NCBI RefSeq assembly: GCF_963169125.1
Contig: NC_084802.1
Coordinates: forward strand, 29,145,107 to 29,209,106
DNA: 64,000 nt
DNA from: Humulus lupulus
Lineage: Eukaryota; Streptophyta; Magnoliopsida; Rosales; Cannabaceae
Reading direction: 5' to 3'
Part shown: piece after piece, positions 58,732-64,000 of the stretch
Layout: every line of letters starts with the position of its first letter
How positions within the stretch are numbered: position 1 is the first letter of the stretch
The notes under the pieces: model-generated
Told to the model about the DNA's origin: nothing
The model's database searches: none
The model's input: the letters and a program-made list of their open reading frames with translations, nothing else
Made by a program: the position numbers and the translations under genes

Positions 58732-59160
58732 ATGCTTATTAAATGTCACTTATGGCAGTGTATTTGTAAACAGATCCACAAGATTGTCTTCAGATGCAAT
58801 CTTCATAACCTTCACATCTCCCCTGGCCATATATTCTTGAATTATGTGATACTTCCTTTCTATATGCTTACTCCTCTTGTGACTTCGAGGTTCTTTCAAG
58901 TTGGCTATCGCACAACACAAGCGGTTTATCCATATCTGGAATAACACCAAGGTCTGAATAGAACTTCTTTAGCCAGACTATTTCTTTAGCTGCTTCAGAT
59001 GAAGCTATGTACTCAACCTCCATGGTGGAATCTAAGATTGCAGACTGCTTTATGCTTCTCCATATCACAGCTCCACCTCCAAGAGTAAACACCATTCCAT
59101 AAGTAGACTTCATGTCATCGACATCAGTCTAGAAATCTAAATCAATGTAGCCTACAGGGT
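58732..59160 (-). pseudogene. Copia RNase H region
   Basis: Two open minus-strand pieces (59113-58868 and 58950-58750) carry the end of copia pol: a STMEVEYIASSEAAKE-like block and the late basic segment. The frame changes between them. Closest to plant copia RNase H. Confidence 0.75.
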
Positions 59161-59580
59161 TCAGAACACCACCCTTGTAGACTAACATATAATCCCTAGT
59201 CCGTCTTAAATATTTCAGGACATAACTGTTATCCAATGTTCTGGTCCTGGGTTTGACTGATACCTGCTCACTACTCCCACTTCATAGCAGATATATTGTC
59301 TAGTACACAACATAACATACACCAGACTTCCAACTGGAGATGCGTAAGAAACTTTTCTCATTGCATCTTCCTCTTCAGGAGTCTGGGAAGACTACTTATT
59401 TGAAGGATGAATTCCATGGCAGGACGGTAGACGTTATTTCTTGGAATTTGTCATTGAGAAACGTTCAAGCAGTTTATCAATGCAAACTACTTGAGATAGA
59501 GCTAAGAGTCTGATCTTTCTATCCCTAATGATTTGGATACCTAGAACATAACTCCCTTCACCCAAATCCTTCATCTGGAA

Positions 59581-60180
59581 TTAAGTGTTCAACCAATTAT
59601 TCACATTTGATAATTTCTTAACATTGTTTCCAATGAGTAAGATAACATCTACATAATGAACCAGGAATACCACTATTTGATTTGCCATTAGTTGGTAAAC
59701 ACAAGGCTCATCAATATTTTGTTCAAAGCCATATGTTTTGATTATCTCATCAAACCTAAGATTCCAGGAATGAGAAGCTTGCTTAAGTACATAAATGGAC
59801 CTATTCAACTTGCAAACTTTTTATTCTTGTCCAGCTACTATAAATCCTTTTGGTTGATCCATATAAATGACTTCATCAAGCTTCCGTTAAGAAAAGTTTT
59901 CTTGACGTCCATTTTCCAGATCTCATAGTCGAGAGCGGTTGTTATGGATAAGAGGATGCGAATGGACTCAAGCATGGCTACAGGACTAAAAGTTTCCTCA
60001 TAGTCCACGCCTTCTCTTTGGGTATAACCCTTTGCCACTAATCAAGTTTTATAAGTTTTAATCTTTCCATCAACACCTCATTTCTTCTTGTAGATCCATT
60101 TGCACCCAATGGCCCTAAAGTCACAAGGTGCTTCCACAAGATCTCAGAAAAAATTTGAGAACATGGACTCCATTTCCTGT
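59581..60180 (-). pseudogene. Copia reverse transcriptase region
   Basis: Minus-strand pieces include AKGYTQREGVDYEETFSPVA (about 60038-59979) and a piece ending with the active site at about 59660-59645, which reads YVDVILL instead of YVDDILL: the second catalytic Asp is Val. This and the stops mean no activity. Confidence 0.85.
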
Positions 60181-61216
60181 TTCATGGCTTCGAGCCATAG
60201 TTCCTTTTCAGGGCTAGCAATTGCCTATTTGAAAGACGATGGATCATCATCACCAGTGTCACCAACAACCATATTGGTTTCACCATCCAAACCATAGCGA
60301 ACTGGGTTCCTAGAATTCCTCCCACTACGACGAGGCTCCATGACTGTTTGCTCAGGAACAGTGGTACTTTCTTCATTTAAATCGACTTGCGTCGGTTGTA
60401 CATGAAGAGTGGGAATTTCATCATCAACTTGAATTGATGACGATGGAACATTGGTTGGAGTCAATTCTTTAACCATCTCCTCTAAAACTACTTTGCTACG
60501 CGGTTTGAAGTTTTGGACATAGTCATTTTCCAGGAAAATAACATTCGTGGAAGTAAACACTTTCTTTTATGAGTAACTATAGAAAATTCCACCCTGAGTT
60601 TCTTTAGGATAGCCAACAAACATGCAAACTTCAGTTCGCGGTTCTAGCTTTCCTTCCTTTTTCCTCAGGACGTGGGCGGGACACCCCCATATTATATAAT
60701 GGCGTAAACTAGATTCATTACCATTCCAGCATTCTAAAGGTGTTTTGGGGATCGATTTGGGTGGCACAACATTTAGAATGTCGTTCTCAGTTTCTATTGC
60801 ATGTCCCCATAATGAAGTTGGCAGAGTTGAGTAACAAAGCATTCATCTAACCATTTCCAATAAAGTTCTGTTCCAGCGTTCTGCTACACCATTTTGTTGC
60901 GGAGTACCCGGGGCAGTAAGTTGAGATAAAATCCCAAGTTGAGTTAAATGATCTTGGAACAGCATATCCAAATATTTTCCACCCCTATCATATCACAAGA
61001 TCTTTAATATTTTACCTAATTGGCTTGAGCCATAGCTAAGAATTCCTGAAACTTTGAAAATATTTCTGATTTCCTATGCATTAGGTAAAGACATGAGTCT
61101 CTGGATTAGTCATCAATGAAAGTGACGAAATGCCCAAAACCACCCTTGGCTTTCACATTTAGAGGTCCACAGGCATATGAATGTACTATTCCAAGTGGTT
61201 CTTTGGCCCTATCATC
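60181..61216 (-). pseudogene. Copia integrase C-terminal half and linker
   Basis: Minus-strand pieces 60842-60567 and 60560-60225 show the integrase end (GCPAHVLRKKEGKLEPRT; GYPKETQGG) and the variable linker before RT. The piece near 61180-61115 contains GPLNVKAKGGFGHFVTFIDD, the copia integrase core start. Interrupted by several stops and by the MITE at 61217. Confidence 0.8.
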
Positions 61217-61774
61217 TAGGGGGCACACGGGTCGGGTTTTCAAGTTTCAGGTACATTGGGTTCGGGTTTTGCGGGTTTCAGGTGGGAAAATAGGGTACCA
61301 AACCCGCTCCTAAGTTTTCGATTTTTGGGGTGATTTCGGGTTTCGGGTTTGTTCGGGTTGGGTGGGGTCGGGGGCGGGTTTCAGGTGGGATTGGTCCGAA
61401 AATGGGCTTTGGGCTAAAAATGGGCTTTGTAAAAAAAATTCAAAAATATCATTTTTTTGACACTTTTTTAATTTTTTTTTACTTTTAACATGTGTTTTTT
61501 TAAGTTTGTTGTTAGTTTTGTAATGTTGATTTTTTACAAATTGAGTCTTGGTAAAAAAATTTGAAAAATGCATTAATCTCTAAAGTATAATTTTTTTAAA
61601 AATTATGTTCGGGTGTAACCCGAACCCATGTGCCCCTAGTTTCAAAACCCGACCTGAACCATGTCGGGTTCGGACCGGATTTCACCCGAATCAGACGGGT
61701 TTTGCAAAAATTCATGTTTTTGGGTTGCGGGTCGGGCGGGTTTGCAGGTTTTTCGGGTCAAATGTTCACCCCTA
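61217..61774. mobile_element. hAT-like MITE
   Basis: 558 bp with 8-bp target duplications CTATCATC (61209-61216) and CTATCACC (61775-61782), one mismatch. Ends are TAGGGGGCAC and, inverted, TAGGGGTGAAC, in line with hAT termini. Subterminal CGGGTTTCGGGT-like repeats occur inverted on both sides, so the ends can fold on each other. No coding sequence. Eight-bp duplications indicate a hAT transposase. Confidence 0.85.
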
Positions 61775-61941
61775 CTATCACCCTTCACAAAGAATGGACG
61801 CTTGGTCAGTTTGCCTTCTAGACATGATTCACAGACAGGTAATTCACATAAGGTGAGTTTCCTCAAAGGTCTGTCCTTTGTAAGTCTTTGAATCCTATTA
61901 TAGCCAATGTGACCAAGTCTCAAATGCCATAAATATGTCAT
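61775..61941 (-). pseudogene. Copia pre-integrase / zinc-finger piece
   Basis: Minus-strand WHLRLGHIGYNRIQRL through CESCLEGKLTKRPF: the H-H-C-C zinc finger that opens copia integrase. It continues directly to the piece right of the MITE. Confidence 0.85.
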
Positions 61942-62393
61942 GTTATCGTTATTGGTCTTTTGACGTTTATCGGTCCTAGGTTTAGCTACTTTAAATAATT
62001 AAATATTAAACATGAGGGGTTCATCAGGTTGCAGGATATAAAGCCCGTTTTCCAAACATGCAATGCACAATTGTGATCTATTTAAAGAAATAGATATATA
62101 CGAACTTGTAAATGTCATAACAAATTGTTCTGGTTGTAACATGGAAATTTAAAATCTACTAAAATCCAGAATAAAAAATACATCATTTAAAATTAAATAT
62201 TTATTTTTGAACTTCGGGCGAGCTCTGCCTCTAGCTTAGACTGCAACAAACGCTCCATTCTCAAGTCTAAGCTTTAAGCCCCCTTCGCCCACCTCCTCCT
62301 ACGATTCTAGAAGTTGTAAAGAATTACAAACATAGTTAGTAGATCTAAAATTGATAATCCAAACAGATTTATCATTCTCTAAAACACATGTTT

Positions 62394-63079
62394 CTAAGAT
62401 AAATGAACTATAATCATTACTTTGTTTTTCGCTGCTAGAAACTTGGGGCAATCCTGTTTCAAATGCCCATTCTCAATGCAGTACAAGCATTTACCTTTAC
62501 CTTTCTTGTTCTTCTTTTTCTTCCCCTTAGGTGTCTTTGCAGCCTTTATAGGCTTGGGGCTGGTGTTATGTCCACCCTTTTTCTTGTTTCCAGCTTTCGA
62601 AGATGAAGCTAGGTTAGCTTCAGCCTTAGCTGGATCAGCCGCAACACCAGTAGTGTTCTTTTCCCCTCCCTTACTCAGTCCACCCATGATATAATCGAAA
62701 GTTCGAAGCTTGTTCATGAGCTGCGTCAGACCAAAATCAAGTTTATTCAACACATAGTTGGTGGTGAATGGTAGGAAAGCAGGAAAGAGATTGTTGAGGA
62801 TTAAGCTGACTTGAGTCTCCTCACCTATTGTAGCTCCATGCAGTTCAGCTTCCTGAAAGTAGTTTGTCATCTTAATTAGGTGATCATGAACGTGCTGAGA
62901 TAGTGCCATCCGAGCATTGGCATACTTCTTGGTGGCCTCAAAACGAGTCTACACAGAATTTTCCCCTAACATGTCTTGGTGCTGATCCATGATTTCGTAG
63001 GTCGTCTCGACATTCTCAATATTTTTCTTGAGAGTGTCGACCATACTATTCAACATGCAGTATTGTGCCTTGTTGTTAG
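62394..63079 (-). pseudogene. Copia gag, truncated at its N-terminus
   Basis: From 63079 the minus strand encodes gag core sequence, with TAG near 62950. From 62909 to 62394 it is open, with a Lys-rich tract and a CCHC knuckle CLYCIENGHLKQDCP (about 62505-62460). The start is cut off by the copia LTR at 63080. Confidence 0.85.
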
Positions 63080-64000
63080 TGTTGGGATTTTATGCCCTAA
63101 TTAAAACTCAATTTCTTTGTAATCTCATTTACTATCAATAAAAGAATAGAAATCATTTTTTGACTTGGTCAATCACTTTGCTCACATGTTTTATTTTCAT
63201 GATTTTTTGTTTAATATAAACTTCTATTAAATCCTAAGCATATAATTAATCGTATTTATAGTGACGTAATCACAGTGGAATATAAATATGATTATATGTT
63301 CAAATATAAGTTAATCCTAAGATTAGTCAGTGCACAGGATTTACACTGACTTGCCAATCTACGATATGATCTACTTACACATTGTAGTATTATGTTCTTT
63401 CCAGAACATTAGCAAAGTAGATAAAATCGGATGTATTTGTTACATCAGACTGGACCGATATTGACAATAGATAGGATAAGTAAACATACCATTATTATAT
63501 ATTCTAGTCATAGTTCAATTCAATCTCAATTTTGAGTGGTTAGTATTCTAACTGATTGTATTATTTGAGTTCTTTGACTTGTTCGTTACCAGCTTACCCT
63601 ACGGACTAGCCTATACTTACATCTAATTGAGTGGGAGTGTTAATCATAGATATGAACATCTATAGCTTCTGATGAAGAAGTGAAACGATGGTTTCCTTTT
63701 AGTTTGGTTCAAGGCGCTAAATGATAGAGATCTCATTTCAGTAATTAATATTAGTTTACTGAAATATCATTTACAAGGAACTAAGTGTTGTAAAGATAAA
63801 ATACAATGAGGGGTAAAATAGTATTTTAGTCTCATCTCATTGTAGACCGTCTATAGAGGATAGAGTGTCAATTATGGTTATAACAATGGACAATTAATAA
63901 CGTATCTATATTGCTTATAGAGCGTTCTATGAATTCAAGAGTGCAATTCCGAGTCTTTAGTGGAGTCACGAGGAATTAATAAGATAGAAATTTATTTGTT
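63080..64000 (+). repeat. Copia LTR, inverted relative to the neighbour, runs off the window
   Basis: It starts TGTTGGGATTTTATGCCCTA at 63080 after GTTAG (63075-63079). It is the same family as the LTR at 57415-58671 but in plus orientation, so it belongs to a separate insertion into the gag of the other copy. 921 bp are visible; the left copy suggests about 330 bp more. Confidence 0.8.

Larger units (their letters stand above)
57415..63079 (-). mobile_element. Degraded Ty1/copia element in the pararetrovirus, 5' end cut off
   Basis: The minus-strand order from right to left is gag, integrase, RT, RNase H and 3' LTR, the copia order with integrase before RT. The 5' end is missing because a second copia LTR of the same family starts at 63080 in the opposite orientation. 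The left border at about 57415 is placed where pararetrovirus similarity stops; no target duplication could be checked. A hAT-like MITE sits in the integrase region. Confidence 0.85.

Noticed and set aside
1..64000. Host protein-coding genes, rRNA or tRNA genes
   Set aside because: None seen; every domain-bearing frame belongs to a transposable element or to the integrated pararetrovirus.

Overview
The window is repeat-rich plant chromosomal DNA. I see no host gene. The mix of Ty3/gypsy chromovirus (Tekay/Del-like) and Tat-type elements, Ty1/copia elements, a Mutator-like (MULE) DNA transposon, hAT-like and foldback MITEs and an integrated pararetrovirus (Caulimoviridae) points to a flowering plant, probably a eudicot. 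The repeats remind me of Cannabaceae (hemp/hop), but I could not check that.

Layout. 1-1022: leader and LTR of a Tat-type element on the minus strand that runs off the window. 1.1-4.38 kb: AT-rich intergenic DNA with a copia LTR scrap and a 59-bp tandem duplication. 4388-36286: one MULE with ~230-bp TIRs and a 9-bp target duplication. It is inflated from about 4.8 kb to 31.9 kb by nested insertions: solo LTR-1 (6697-9413) in the transposase core, and solo LTR-2 (10312-34648) in the transposase zinc knuckle. LTR-2 was itself split by a full-length Tekay-like element (11676-33723), whose 3' LTR was in turn split by a young full-length Tat element (19643-31981). Each level is closed by its own target-site duplication (CTAAT, TAACA, TTCTT, AACCC), so the order of events can be read directly.

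36.3-38.55 kb: AT-rich DNA with a possible SINE and a foldback MITE. 38554-47230: a copia-type solo LTR carrying three further solo LTRs. 47.5-48.17 kb: another copia-type LTR fragment. 48166-57414: a degraded endogenous pararetrovirus. It reads movement protein, capsid, protease, RT and RNase H, then a downstream second ORF, promoter and primer-binding site, and it is split by solo LTR-7. 57415-63079: a degraded minus-strand copia element carrying a hAT-like MITE. From 63080 a second copia LTR of the same family, in inverted orientation, runs off the window.

The Tat element is nearly intact: 15 differences between 747-bp LTRs by eye, one in-frame stop in gag-pol, an antisense spliced ORF, and a 119-bp tandem array. 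The Tekay-like element has five premature stops, all TAG, plus one frameshift. The main observations are the fully resolved nesting, seven solo LTRs with perfect 5-bp target duplications, a cluster of self-complementary CpG-rich motifs at the same relative place in several LTR families although the sequence differs, conserved splice-donor-like motifs in those LTRs, the TAG bias of stop codons, and a relatively well-preserved unknown ORF2 in the pararetrovirus.
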